DNA from: Cellulomonas sp. RIT-PI-Y
GTDB lineage: Bacteria; Actinomycetota; Actinomycetes; Actinomycetales; Cellulomonadaceae
Length of the DNA stretch: 64,000 nucleotides
NCBI RefSeq assembly: GCF_025642745.1
Contig: NZ_JANZKP010000012.1
Coordinates: 1-64,000 of the forward strand
Reading direction: 5' to 3'
How positions within the stretch are numbered: position 1 is the first letter of the stretch; every line of letters starts with the position of its first letter. The translations under genes and the position numbers were made by a program. This document shows, piece by piece, positions 30,165 to 38,844 of the stretch. The notes beneath the pieces are model-generated. The model had not been told where the DNA came from. It was given only the letters and a program-made list of their open reading frames with translations, and searched no databases.

Positions 30165-30170
30165 TAAGGT
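30165..30170 (+). promoter_or_regulatory. -10 box TAAGGT of a likely leaderless transcript
   Basis: TAAGGT ends 8 nt before the GTG start of the 30179 gene, and no ribosome-binding site lies between them. This spacing puts the transcription start at or next to the start codon, as in leaderless actinobacterial mRNAs. Confidence 0.6.
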
Positions 30171-30178
30171 ATCGGTCC

Positions 30179-30925
30179 GTGAGCGAGGATCTGCGATCCA
30201 GGCTCCTGGTGATCGTCCCGGCCTGGAACGAGCGGGACGCTCTGCCGGGAGTGCTGGTCGAATTGGCGCGGGAGCTGCCCGAGGCGGACGTCCTGGTCGT
30301 CAGCGACGGCTCGACCGACGGCACCGCCGACGTCGCACGGGCGGCCGGGACCGCCATGGTGCTGGATCTGCCGCTGAACCTCGGCGTCGGAGGGGCGATG
30401 CGGGCCGGCTACCGCTTCGCCGCACGGGAGGGATACGGCGCCGCCGTGCAGGTGGACGCGGACGGCCAGCACGACCCGGCAGACGTCCGCCGGGTGGTGG
30501 ACGCCCTGACCGCGGAGTCCGCCGACGTCGTCATCGGCGCCCGGTTCGCGGGGGTGGGCAGCTACCGGGTGCGCGGCCCCCGTCGCTGGGCGATGTCCGT
30601 CCTCTCCGGCGTGCTGTCCCGGATCGCGGGTGCCCGCCTGACCGACACGACCTCCGGATTCCGGGCGTCCAACCGGCGCGCGATCGCCCTGTTCGCGAAC
30701 GAGTACCCGGCCGAGTACCTGGGCGACACGGTGGAGTCCCTGGTCATCGCCTGCCGGTCCGGGCTCACCGTGCGCCAGGTGGGGGTGCAGATGCGCCCCC
30801 GCGCCGGTGGGACCCCGTCGCACAACCCCGTGAAGGCCGCCGTGTTCCTCGGACGGGCGGTCTTCGCGTTGTTGATCGCGCTGACCCGCCCGCTGGGCCA
30901 GGCTCCGGCGGGGGTGCACCGATGA
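30179..30925 (+). CDS. GT2 polyprenyl-phosphate sugar synthase candidate (GacI-like)
   Basis: 248 residues from GTG 30179. Compact GT2 domain with VIVPAWNERDALPGVL, VSDGSTDGTADVA, NLGVGGAMRAGYR, VDADGQHDPAD with the metal-binding DAD, and DTTSGFRASNR. It lacks the long C-terminal transmembrane pair of GtrB and is followed, with a 4-bp overlap, by a small DUF2304 membrane protein. The same GT2-DUF2304 pair occurs in streptococci as GacI-GacJ, which make undecaprenyl-P-GlcNAc for side chains on a rhamnose polymer. The sugar used here is unknown. Confidence 0.88.
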   Translation: MSEDLRSRLLVIVPAWNERDALPGVLVELARELPEADVLVVSDGSTDGTADVARAAGTAMVLDLPLNLGVGGAMRAGYRFAAREGYGAAVQVDADGQHDPADVRRVVDALTAESADVVIGARFAGVGSYRVRGPRRWAMSVLSGVLSRIAGARLTDTTSGFRASNRRAIALFANEYPAEYLGDTVESLVIACRSGLTVRQVGVQMRPRAGGTPSHNPVKAAVFLGRAVFALLIALTRPLGQAPAGVHR

Positions 30926-31335
30926 TGACGGGGTACTGGTTCGCGCTCGGCAGCTGCCTGCTGCTCCTGGTGTTCCTGGTGGTCCTGATGCGCACTCGCC
31001 GGATCAGGGAGAAGTACGCGCTGATCTGGGTGGCGCTGGCGATCGGCGTGTGCATCGTCGGAGCGTTCCCGTCGGCCGTGACCTGGCTGTCGAGTCTGGT
31101 CGGCGTCCAGACGCCCAGCAATCTGCTGTTCGCCTTCGCGCTGATCCTGCTGCTGCTGGTCTGCATTCAGCTGTCGGTGGAGATGACCACGATGGAGGAG
31201 GAGACGCGCACCCTCACCGAGGAGGTGGCGCTGCTGCGCTTCGACCTGGACCGGATGGCGGCGGGACAGCGTGACCGGGACGGTGCCCGGTCCGGGCCGG
31301 TGGCGTTCCCGCCTCCGGAGGACGGCCCGGCGTGA
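30922..31335 (+). CDS. DUF2304 small membrane protein (GacJ-like partner)
   Basis: 137 residues. Three hydrophobic segments (about 6-24, 35-58, 70-88) are separated by a short basic turn (MRTRRIREKYALIWV, typical of DUF2304). A cytoplasmic helical tail (METTMEEETRTLTEEVALLRFDLDRMA-like, heptad spacing) and a Pro-rich end follow. DUF2304 proteins such as streptococcal GacJ bind and stimulate their GT2 partner at the membrane. The ATGA overlap with the GT2 gene upstream and the overlap with the next GT2 downstream support a working unit. Confidence 0.88.
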   Translation: MMTGYWFALGSCLLLLVFLVVLMRTRRIREKYALIWVALAIGVCIVGAFPSAVTWLSSLVGVQTPSNLLFAFALILLLLVCIQLSVEMTTMEEETRTLTEEVALLRFDLDRMAAGQRDRDGARSGPVAFPPPEDGPA

Positions 31336-32213
31336 TCGACCTGCTCGTCCCGTACTACGGGGATCCGGAGTACTTCCGCGCGCTCGTGCGCAGCGTGCTC
31401 GCCCAGACCGACCACCGATGGCGCCTGGTCGTCGTCGACGACGCCAATCCCGACCCCTGGGCGGGGCCGTGGCTGCAGTCGCTGTCCGACGAACGGATCG
31501 TCTACCGGCGCAATGAGCAGAACCGCGGCATCTCCGAGGTCTTCCGCCAGTGCGTCCAGCTGGCGGAGGCGGAGCTGCTCGCGGTGCCCGGCTCGGACGA
31601 CCTGCTCGACCCGGACTACGTGGCGGTGGTCCTCGCCGCGCACGCGCGGTTCCCGCACGTCGACATCATCCAGCCCGGCGTCCGGGTGATCGACGGGGCG
31701 GGTGAGCCGGCGGCACCGCTGGCCGACACCGTGAAACAGCGGCTCGTCCGGCCCCGGGGAGACGGCGCCAGGGTCCTGGCGGGGGAGCGGCTCGCGGTCA
31801 GCCTGCTGCACGGCGACTGGCTGTACTGGCCCTCGCTCGTGTTCCGGCGCACGGCGGTGCAGGAGATGCCCTTCCGGCCCGGTCTGCCGATCATCCTGGA
31901 CCTCGCCCTGGTGCTGGATCTGGTCCTCGCCGGCAGCGAGTTGCTGATCGAGCCCACCGAGTGCTTCGCCTACCGACGGCACCGGGAGAGCGCCTCCTCC
32001 GTGAAGCTGCTGGACGGCAGCCGGTTCGCCGGTGAACGCGAGTACTTCCAGCTCGCGGCGGCATTGATGCACGACCGCGGTTGGCGCCGCGCGGCGCGGG
32101 CGGCCCGCCTGCACGCGACCTCGCGCCTGTACGCGTTGACCCTGCTGCCCACTGCGCTGCGACGACAGCCGCGCGCCGTCGGGACGCTCCTGCGCCACGT
32201 CCTGGGGAACTGA
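31332..32213 (+). CDS. GT2 glycosyltransferase
   Basis: 293 residues, GTG start overlapping the previous stop. GT2 motifs: IDLLVPYYGDPEYF (2-15), VVVDDANPDPW, NRGISEVFRQC, VPGSDDLLDPDYV with the DD metal site, then PSLVFRRTAV and a helical C-terminus. It has no membrane helix. It belongs to the operon with the GacI/GacJ-like pair and the GT-C protein and probably builds the acceptor in the cytoplasm. Confidence 0.86.
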   Translation: MIDLLVPYYGDPEYFRALVRSVLAQTDHRWRLVVVDDANPDPWAGPWLQSLSDERIVYRRNEQNRGISEVFRQCVQLAEAELLAVPGSDDLLDPDYVAVVLAAHARFPHVDIIQPGVRVIDGAGEPAAPLADTVKQRLVRPRGDGARVLAGERLAVSLLHGDWLYWPSLVFRRTAVQEMPFRPGLPIILDLALVLDLVLAGSELLIEPTECFAYRRHRESASSVKLLDGSRFAGEREYFQLAAALMHDRGWRRAARAARLHATSRLYALTLLPTALRRQPRAVGTLLRHVLGN

Positions 32214-32216
32214 GCC

Positions 32217-34154
32217 ATGCCCACCGAGCCCGCCGCTCCGCCGGCCGTCCGTCGCTGGATCCCGTCCGCCTGGATCGGCGTTCCGGTGCTGCTCTACCTG
32301 CTGCTGAGCGTGTGCGGGGTGACGCTGTCCTCGATCGGCATCGGCACGCTCCGCGAGGATCCCGCGGCCGCGACCTCGGACCAGATCGGAGCCTCGGTCC
32401 CGATCCGCACCGACGAGTACCTGACCTCCAGTCCGATGGCGATCGGCGTGCTCGCGACCGGCATCGAGGAGGATCTGAACCCGCTGACCGCGGCACAGGG
32501 ATTCACCAGCTCGCTCCCGTCCACCCCGGTGTCCAGCGTGGTGCTGGCGGAGAACGCGGCACTGCGCTGGGGCGGGTTCCTCCCGGACCAGATGGTCTTC
32601 GCCGCGCGGTGGTGGTTGCCCACCCTGCTGCTCTTCCTCGGGATGCCGGTGTTGCTGCGGCCGCTGGTCGGGAGCCGCTGGCCGGGCCTGTTCGCCGCGG
32701 TGCTGATCGCGCTGTCCCCGGCGACGGTCTGGTGGTCGCTCTCGCCGCTCGCGCTGTGGGGCTTCACCACCGCCGGGACGGCCGCCCTGTACCGCGCCGC
32801 GATGTCGGTCTCCGAGCGCCGCTCCTGGTGGCGCAGCGCGCTGTGGGGGCTGGCCGCCGCGCTGCTCCTCGCCCGTACGCCGCTGCACTACCAGCCCTGG
32901 GCGATCGTCGCGGCGCCGGCCATCCTCGCCGTGGGGATCGTGCCCCTGCTCGTCCGGCCGGAAGGGCGGCGTCGGCGTCTGCTGACCGTCGTCGCCGTCG
33001 GTGCCTGTTCGCTGGTGCTCGCGGCCCTGGTCTTCTGGGAGAACCGCGCGTCGATCGCGGCCACCTCCGCGACGGTCTACCCCGGGGCCCGCACCACCAG
33101 CGGCCATGCGGTGCCGATGGAGCTGCTGTTCGGGGCCACGTCGCTGGGATGGATGCGTGACACCCCGCTCACCCAGCTCAATCCGTCCGAGATCTCCTCG
33201 GGCTTCCTGATCGCCGGCGTCCCCGCGCTGCTGCTCCTGCTGATCGGTATCCGCTTCCGTTCCGGTGAGCACCGGGCCGCGGTGTGGACCCTGCTGGTCT
33301 GCTCGGCGCCGTGGGCGGCCTGGTGCGCGATCTCGTTCGGCGGCCTGGGCGAGCGGATCCCGCTCGCCAACCTGGTCACGCCGGACCGTGCCGCCACGAT
33401 GCTGGGCTACCTGGCGGTGCTGCTGTTCGCGCTGGTGCTTCCCGGGTGGCGGGAGCGGGGCGGTTGGCGGGCCGTGGCCGGTGCGGTGATCGCTGCGGTG
33501 CTGGTGGCCGGGTACGCGGGTTCCCGGCTCGCGGTGACCACCATGCCCGAGCTGTCCACCAAGCAGATCTGGTCCGCCCTGGCGGTGCTCGCCGTGGTGG
33601 TGGGGCTGCTGGTGGCCCGTCCCCGGTGGTGTGGCGGGTACGTAGCGGCCGGTCTGGCAGCGTTCCTGCTGGTCGGTCAGGTCAACCCGGTGTTGATCGG
33701 GCTGGCCGACCTGCGCGATTCCGACGTCGCTCAGGAGATGCTGGTCCAAGGGGAGCAGGCCCGCGAGGACGGGGTGCTCTGGGCCAGCGACGACACCGCC
33801 GTGGACGCCTTGTTCGCCGCGACCGGAGTGCCCTCGCTCAGCAGCCGGCAGATGGCCGGCCCGGACCAGGACGCCTGGCTGGCGCTCGACCCGGACCGTG
33901 CCGCGGAGGGCGTCTGGAACCGCGGCGGGTCGTTCATCCAGTTCGAGTGGACCGATGACCCGTCGATCACGCTGACGAACACCGCGCCGGACCGGATCCT
34001 GGTCGCGGGATCGGCCTGCACGATCCACGACCGGATCCCCGAGCTGACCCGGGTGGTCTCGGTGGAGCCGCTCTCCTCCTCCTGCCTGACCCAGGTGGAC
34101 GAGTTCGCCTGGGGCGGCTCCGAGCACCGGGTGTACGAGGTCACCGGCTCCTGA
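32217..34154 (+). CDS. Large polytopic membrane protein, GT-C-like
   Basis: 645 residues. First helix about 18-40. Then an outer loop with IRTDEYLTSSP, an acidic pair in the GT-C catalytic position. About eleven more helices follow (for example LLFLGMPVLL, FAAVLIALSPATVWW, ALLLLLIGIRF, AVLLFALVLPGW). A soluble C-terminal domain of about 130 residues contains Cys and FIQFEWTDDPSITL. The first loop is very similar in style to actinobacterial proteins of the DUF7657 kind. It is placed directly after a polyprenyl-P-sugar synthase module, as streptococcal gacL is, and is the likely user of that donor. Confidence 0.8.
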   Translation: MPTEPAAPPAVRRWIPSAWIGVPVLLYLLLSVCGVTLSSIGIGTLREDPAAATSDQIGASVPIRTDEYLTSSPMAIGVLATGIEEDLNPLTAAQGFTSSLPSTPVSSVVLAENAALRWGGFLPDQMVFAARWWLPTLLLFLGMPVLLRPLVGSRWPGLFAAVLIALSPATVWWSLSPLALWGFTTAGTAALYRAAMSVSERRSWWRSALWGLAAALLLARTPLHYQPWAIVAAPAILAVGIVPLLVRPEGRRRRLLTVVAVGACSLVLAALVFWENRASIAATSATVYPGARTTSGHAVPMELLFGATSLGWMRDTPLTQLNPSEISSGFLIAGVPALLLLLIGIRFRSGEHRAAVWTLLVCSAPWAAWCAISFGGLGERIPLANLVTPDRAATMLGYLAVLLFALVLPGWRERGGWRAVAGAVIAAVLVAGYAGSRLAVTTMPELSTKQIWSALAVLAVVVGLLVARPRWCGGYVAAGLAAFLLVGQVNPVLIGLADLRDSDVAQEMLVQGEQAREDGVLWASDDTAVDALFAATGVPSLSSRQMAGPDQDAWLALDPDRAAEGVWNRGGSFIQFEWTDDPSITLTNTAPDRILVAGSACTIHDRIPELTRVVSVEPLSSSCLTQVDEFAWGGSEHRVYEVTGS

Positions 34155-34158
34155 TCCC

Positions 34159-34179
34159 CGTCCGGTTCACCGCCGGACG
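34159..34179. terminator. Possible bidirectional hairpin between convergent genes
   Basis: A 7-bp perfect stem (34159-34165 and 34173-34179) with a 7-nt loop spans the end of the leftward GT2 gene and follows the rightward stop. It is short, so only a candidate. Confidence 0.4.
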
Positions 34180-34904
34180 AGGAGTTCCACGCAGGCGCGG
34201 ACCAGCATCCACCGGGACCGCAGCACCAGCAGCGGCCCACGCGGACGGTCCGGGCTGGAGTTCTGGTCGTGGTACCGGCGCCGGACCGAGCGGAACTCCA
34301 CGTGCCGCATCCGCCCGCGGAGATTGCCGTGGAGCGCCAGCCACAGGTCGTGCGACTCGGTCAGCAGCGCCGGGAAGGGCAGCACCGTGGACAGCGCCGA
34401 CCGCCGCAGCCCCATCGCGCAGCCGTAGTACGGCATGTTGCCGATCAGCACGCCGAGGACGTTGCGGAGCCGGTGCCCGGACGATCCCGCTCTCAGGTGC
34501 CAGTCGGCTTGGCCGTACGGCCCCCGGATCGCGTCCGGTCCGCCCAGGGTGGCGAGGTTGCTCGCCACCACGTCGGCGTCGGCCAGCGCGGCGATGATCG
34601 CCTCCGCCCTGCCCGGCGTCCACACGTCGTCCTGGTCCGCCAGCAACAGGAACTCGCCCCGGGCCTCGGCGAGGGCCTGCTCGAACGCACGGACGTATCC
34701 CCGGTTGTCGTGGCGCGCGATCAGCCGCACCCGCGGATCGCCGACCGACCGGATGCGCGCGACCGTGTCGTCCGGGGACCCGTCGTCCACGATCACCACC
34801 TCGTCGTCCGGGCCGATCTGCTCGAGGATCGAGTCCAGCTGCTCGGTGACCCAGGCGGCACCGCGATAGGTGGCGAGACAGACACTGACGGCGGGGGTGC
34901 TCAT
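34167..34904 (-). CDS. GT2 glycosyltransferase
   Basis: 245 residues from ATG 34904, which overlaps the upstream flippase stop (ATGA). Motifs: VSVCLATYRGAAWVTEQLDSI, IVDDGSPDDTVARI, DNRGYVRAFEQAL and LLADQDDVWTPGR with the metal-binding DQDD. These match the RfaG/SpsA-like rhamnosyltransferase subgroup (ADQDD.W). It ends in a basic helix that may touch the membrane. It is the last gene of rmlC-flippase-GT2. Confidence 0.88.
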   Translation of the reverse strand: MSTPAVSVCLATYRGAAWVTEQLDSILEQIGPDDEVVIVDDGSPDDTVARIRSVGDPRVRLIARHDNRGYVRAFEQALAEARGEFLLLADQDDVWTPGRAEAIIAALADADVVASNLATLGGPDAIRGPYGQADWHLRAGSSGHRLRNVLGVLIGNMPYYGCAMGLRRSALSTVLPFPALLTESHDLWLALHGNLRGRMRHVEFRSVRRRYHDQNSSPDRPRGPLLVLRSRWMLVRACVELLVRR

Positions 34905-36163
34905 GCGACTCCTGGACGAGGGGTGCTCCGGCGCGGACGCAGAGCGATGAGATGGACCACGATCCCGGCGACCGGGCCCAGCAGCAGCGCGGCAGTGGTG
35001 CGGGTCTCCAGATCGGCGGGCAGCAGCAGGGCGGCGACCGCCAGCAGGACCGCGGTGAGCCACCCGCCCACGAAGGCGCCGTGCCGGGCCAGCGCCTGGC
35101 ACACCGCGCCGGTCAAGGTGAGCAGCGCCAAGCCGGTGGCGGCCAGGGTGAGCAGCCCCAGAGTGACACCGGACACCCGGTAGTCGGGTCCCCAGATCGT
35201 GCTCATCAGCCACGGCCCTGCTCCCCAGGCCGCCACGGCGCCGAGCACGCCGACCGGCACCAGCAGCCGGGCGATCGGCCACAGCGCAGCCGGGCCGCGG
35301 TCGCGGTGCTGGACGAAATGGCTGACCGCGACACCCTGGAACGCGTTGAGCGGGATCATCAGCGGGGCACGGGTCAGGGTGAGGGCCAGGAGGAGAGGAG
35401 CGGCCGCTCGGTAGGCGGTCTGCGGGGTCGTCAGGGACATCAGCGTCGGGAAGCCGATCACCAGGACCGCGCTCGACCCGCTGGACACGGCGGCGGACAG
35501 CAGTCGGCGCAGATGGGCGCCGGTGGGCACGTCGGCGCGCACGGCGACGGCGTCCCGGGCACCCGGGGAGACGACCAGGACGATCACGGCGGTGAAGGCG
35601 GCGAGCGCCGCTCCGAGCTGCCAGCCGGCCAGCACGGTGCCCGCCAGCATCGTCGACAGGACCAGGACGAGGCGGACCGCGGACTCACCGCCGATCAGAC
35701 GGGAGTAGACCGGCCAGCGCGCGGCACCGGCCAGTGCACCGGTCGTGGCGGCATGCACCGCGCACCCGGCGCAGCCCAGTGCGACCAGCAGGGCGGGCAT
35801 CGTGCCGTGAGCGTGGAAGACCGCCGGGCCCCACCACGGGGCGCCGAGGGCGAGCACCGCTGCGAAGCCGACGCCGAACAGCGCCCCGGCGGTCCCGACG
35901 CGAGGCCCGGTTCCCGGGACGCCGGATCCCCGGACGGCAGTCACCGCCCGCGTGGTCTCGATGGAGATCCCGGTGAGCACGCCGAATCCTGCGAACAGGG
36001 TGGACCAGAAGGTCAGGAAGGCGGTGCTGTCGGCTGTGGAGGGGCTGAGCAGCGGAACGGCCAGGACCACCAGGGTCGAGCACGCCGCCGCCACGCCCGC
36101 GCCGATCGCGACCCGCCGGGCGTCGGCGCGTCCGATCGTCCGCGCGGCATCGGTGGTGCTCAT
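34901..36163 (-). CDS. Wzx/MOP-like polysaccharide export membrane protein
   Basis: 420 residues and about twelve hydrophobic helices, starting with VAIGAGVAAACSTLVVLAVPLLSP and WSTLFAGFGVLTGISIETTRAV. The number and spacing of helices fit the MOP flippase family, which flips lipid-linked saccharides, although similarity is by topology and context rather than by a sharp motif. It lies between rmlC and a GT2 gene with overlaps on both sides. If it is a flippase, the locus has two export routes, this one and the Wzm/Wzt exporter. Confidence 0.72.
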   Translation of the reverse strand: MSTTDAARTIGRADARRVAIGAGVAAACSTLVVLAVPLLSPSTADSTAFLTFWSTLFAGFGVLTGISIETTRAVTAVRGSGVPGTGPRVGTAGALFGVGFAAVLALGAPWWGPAVFHAHGTMPALLVALGCAGCAVHAATTGALAGAARWPVYSRLIGGESAVRLVLVLSTMLAGTVLAGWQLGAALAAFTAVIVLVVSPGARDAVAVRADVPTGAHLRRLLSAAVSSGSSAVLVIGFPTLMSLTTPQTAYRAAAPLLLALTLTRAPLMIPLNAFQGVAVSHFVQHRDRGPAALWPIARLLVPVGVLGAVAAWGAGPWLMSTIWGPDYRVSGVTLGLLTLAATGLALLTLTGAVCQALARHGAFVGGWLTAVLLAVAALLLPADLETRTTAALLLGPVAGIVVHLIALRPRRSTPRPGVA

Positions 36164-36780
36164 CGGTCGCGGAGCGACTCCAGGTAGGTCCGCACGTCCT
36201 CGTAGCGCGGCAGCAGCCCCTGTTCCGCGGCCTCGGCCAGGGTGGGCGCGGCCGTGTCCTTGTCCGACAGCTGCGGAGTCACGGGGTTGCCGTGCCGGTC
36301 GGTGGTCGGCCACTCGATCCCGATCGAGGCGTCCAGCGGGTGGATGCCGTGCTCGCGGCCGGGGCTGTAGCCGGTCGAGCACAGGTACATCACGGTCGAG
36401 CCGTCCTCGAGCGAGAAGAACGCGTGCCCCAGCCCCTCGCTCAGGTAGATGGCGCGGCGGTCCACGTCGTCCAGCAGGACGCTGTCCCACTGCCCGAAGG
36501 TCGGCGACCCGACCCGGATGTCCACCACGATGTCCAGCACCGCTCCCTTCGGGCAGGTCACGTACTTGGCCTGGCCCGGAGGGACGTCCGCGAAGTGGAT
36601 GCCCCGCAGCACCCCGGCGGCGGACACCGAGAGGTTCGCCTGCTGCAGATCGAACCGGTGCCCGAGGTTCTCCGCGAAGGGACCGCCCTGGAAGGCCTCC
36701 AGGAACACGCCACGGGGGTCGCCGTGCTGGACGGGAGTGATCTCCCAGGCACCGGGTACGGACAGCTCGCGGTAGGTCAT
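36160..36780 (-). CDS. rmlC: dTDP-4-dehydrorhamnose 3,5-epimerase RmlC
   Basis: 206 residues, cupin fold. Third step of dTDP-L-rhamnose synthesis. HGDPRGVFLEAFQ carries the substrate-binding Arg. VLRGIHFADVPPGQAKYV carries the catalytic His, followed by the conserved Lys. GLGHAFFSLEDGSTVMYLCSTGYSPGREHGIHPLDASIGI matches the family core. The C-terminus extends about 20 residues beyond the usual 180-185. It heads the leftward rmlC-flippase-GT2 run and is divergent from rmlD. Confidence 0.95.
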   Translation of the reverse strand: MTYRELSVPGAWEITPVQHGDPRGVFLEAFQGGPFAENLGHRFDLQQANLSVSAAGVLRGIHFADVPPGQAKYVTCPKGAVLDIVVDIRVGSPTFGQWDSVLLDDVDRRAIYLSEGLGHAFFSLEDGSTVMYLCSTGYSPGREHGIHPLDASIGIEWPTTDRHGNPVTPQLSDKDTAAPTLAEAAEQGLLPRYEDVRTYLESLRDR

Positions 36781-36848
36781 GCGGGGGGTTCCTCTCGGGG
36801 AGATCGGCTTCGGGCAGCGTCCTCACAGTAGTGGCCGAACCCGCCGGG

Positions 36849-36854
36849 TAGGCT
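36849..36854 (+). promoter_or_regulatory. Candidate -10 box TAGGCT for rmlD
   Basis: TAGGCT lies 32 bp before the rmlD GTG in the 106-bp gap divergent from rmlC. Confidence 0.45.
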
Positions 36855-36886
36855 GCCGGACGGTCCGACGACGACAGGGAGTGGAT

Positions 36887-37735
36887 GTGCGCTGGTTGGT
36901 GACGGGTGCGAATGGCATGCTCGGGCGGGACCTGGTGTCCCTGCTCCAGACGCGCGGGCACGAGGTGACCGCGGTGGACCGTGACGTGCTCGACATCACC
37001 GACGCGGTCGCGGTCGCCGATGCGGTCGAGGGCTACGAGGTGGTGGCGAACGTGGCCGCCTACACCGCGGTGGACGCGGCCGAGGAGCACGAGGACCTGG
37101 CGTTCGCCGTGAATGCGGTCGGCCCGCAGCTGCTGGCCCGCGCGGCCCGTCGGGCGGGAGCCCGGATCGTGCAGATCTCCACCGACTACGTGTTCGAGGG
37201 CGAAGCCGAGAGCCCGTACGCGGAGACCTCTCCGATCGCACCGCGGTCGGCCTACGGTCGCACCAAGGCCGCCGGCGAGTGGGCGGTGCGCGCCGAGAAT
37301 CCCGACCACCTGATCGTGCGCACCGCGTGGCTGTACGGCGCCCAGGGCGGTTGCTTCCCCAAGACGATCGTCCGGGTCGCAGGCGAGAAGGGCGGCCTCG
37401 ACGTCGTGGCGGACCAGGTCGGGCAGCCGACCTGGACCGTGGACCTCGCCGACCTGGTGGAGCGGCTGGTCGCCGCCGGGGCGCCTGCCGGGACCTATCA
37501 CGGCACCTCCTCCGGCCGGACCACGTGGCACGGGTTCGCCCAGGCGGCAGTCGCCGCCGCGGGCCTGGACCCCGCGATCGTGCGGCCGACCGATTCCCGC
37601 TCCTTCGTCCAGAAGGCGCGACGCCCGGCGTTCTCCGTCCTGGGCCACGACGCGCTCGGTGCGATCGGCGTGGAGCCGATCGGCGACTGGGCCGAACGCT
37701 GGTCGGTCGCCGCGGCGGACGTCCTGGCGCGATGA
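36887..37735 (+). CDS. rmlD: dTDP-4-dehydrorhamnose reductase RmlD
   Basis: 282 residues. The last step of dTDP-L-rhamnose synthesis. VTGANGMLGRDLV binds NAD(P)H. ISTDYVFEGEAESPYAE, SAYGRTKAAGEW (Tyr-xxx-Lys) and RTAWLYG are family hallmarks. GTG 36887 was chosen because GGGA sits 6 nt upstream; GTG 36881 is possible and adds two residues. It is first in an operon with a glycosyltransferase (4-bp overlap) and an LPG-synthase-like membrane protein. Confidence 0.95.
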   Translation: MRWLVTGANGMLGRDLVSLLQTRGHEVTAVDRDVLDITDAVAVADAVEGYEVVANVAAYTAVDAAEEHEDLAFAVNAVGPQLLARAARRAGARIVQISTDYVFEGEAESPYAETSPIAPRSAYGRTKAAGEWAVRAENPDHLIVRTAWLYGAQGGCFPKTIVRVAGEKGGLDVVADQVGQPTWTVDLADLVERLVAAGAPAGTYHGTSSGRTTWHGFAQAAVAAAGLDPAIVRPTDSRSFVQKARRPAFSVLGHDALGAIGVEPIGDWAERWSVAAADVLAR

Positions 37736-38844
37736 CCCGCGGTCCGGTTCTCGCCGCGGGGACGTACGACCTGGAGGCGCACCCGCGGATGCGGGTGCTG
37801 ATCGAGGGGCTGACCGCTCGGGGGTATCAGGTCGAGGAGATCGTCGAACCCCTGCGGTTGAACACCGCCGAACGCGTCGAGGTGCTCCGGCACCCGAGCC
37901 GGCTGCCGCAGCTCGGCCGGGCGTTGTGCCGATCCTGGCTGCGTCTGGGCCCCCGGCTGGCACGGCGTCGGCGCCGTGCCCCCCGTCCGTCCGCGGTGGT
38001 GGTCGGCCATCTCGGGCACTTCGACGTGAGCCTGGTCCGGTTGCTCACCCGGCCCGTCCCGGTGGTGCTGGACTACCTGATCTCCGGCGCGGGCACCGCG
38101 ACCGATCGGGGCGAGCGCGGCTCGGTGAAACAGATCGCGCTGCGAGCTCTGGACACCTGGGCGCTGCGGCATGCCGATCTCGTGCTGGTCGACACCCAGG
38201 AGCATCTCGACGCCTTGCCGGAACGATTCCGCGACCGGGCGATGGTGGTGCCCGTGAGCGCGGATCGGCGCTGGTTCGACGCCGGTGGGCACCGCACGCC
38301 GCCGGCCGGTGATGCGCCGCTGTCGGTGGTGTTCTTCGGTCTGTTCACCCCGTTGCAGGGCGCGCCCGTGATCGCCCGCGCTCTGCGGGAGCTGGACGGC
38401 CTGGTCCAGGCGACGTTGATCGGCACCGGCCAGGAGGAGCCGGAGGTCGAGGCGCTTCTCGCCTCCGTCCCGGGTGTCCGTCGCCTGACGTGGGTGCCGG
38501 GGGACGACCTGCCGGACCTGGTGGCCGCCCACGACGTGTGCCTCGGCGTGTTCGGCCTCGGCGACAAGGCGTCGCGCGTGGTGCCGAACAAGGCCTACCA
38601 GGGCGCTGCCGCCGGCTGCGTGGTGGTGACCAGTGACACCGCCCCCCAACGCCGAGCCTTCGGTGAGCACGCGGTGTTCGTCCCGCCGGGCGATCCGGTG
38701 GCCCTCGCCGCGGTCCTGCGCGACCTCGCGGCCGATCGGAGCCGTGTGCACGAGATCGCCGCGCGGTCGGTGCAGCACGCACGGGAGAGCTTCTCCGCCG
38801 CCGGGGCCGTGGAGCCCTTGACCACCTGGATGGAGCGGGCATGA
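37732..38844 (+). CDS. GT4-like glycosyltransferase
   Basis: 370 residues from the ATG overlapping the rmlD stop (ATGA). GT-B features: GTYDLEAHPRMRVLIEGL, VVGHLGHFDVSLVRLL and LDYLISGAGTATD in the N-half; VVFFGLFTPLQGAPVIARAL, LIGTGQEEPE and VVPNKAYQGAAAGCVVVTSD in the C-half. PNKAYQG in place of the EGFG tetrad is seen in many GT4 relatives of O-antigen clusters. Coupling to rmlD hints at rhamnose transfer. Specificity is not known. Confidence 0.85.
   Translation: MTRGPVLAAGTYDLEAHPRMRVLIEGLTARGYQVEEIVEPLRLNTAERVEVLRHPSRLPQLGRALCRSWLRLGPRLARRRRRAPRPSAVVVGHLGHFDVSLVRLLTRPVPVVLDYLISGAGTATDRGERGSVKQIALRALDTWALRHADLVLVDTQEHLDALPERFRDRAMVVPVSADRRWFDAGGHRTPPAGDAPLSVVFFGLFTPLQGAPVIARALRELDGLVQATLIGTGQEEPEVEALLASVPGVRRLTWVPGDDLPDLVAAHDVCLGVFGLGDKASRVVPNKAYQGAAAGCVVVTSDTAPQRRAFGEHAVFVPPGDPVALAAVLRDLAADRSRVHEIAARSVQHARESFSAAGAVEPLTTWMERA

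Noticed and set aside
31167-34127. Open frame of 986 codons on the minus strand
   Set aside because: It is antisense to the GT2 and GT-C genes. The sequence is Gln/Arg/His/Gly-rich without motifs.
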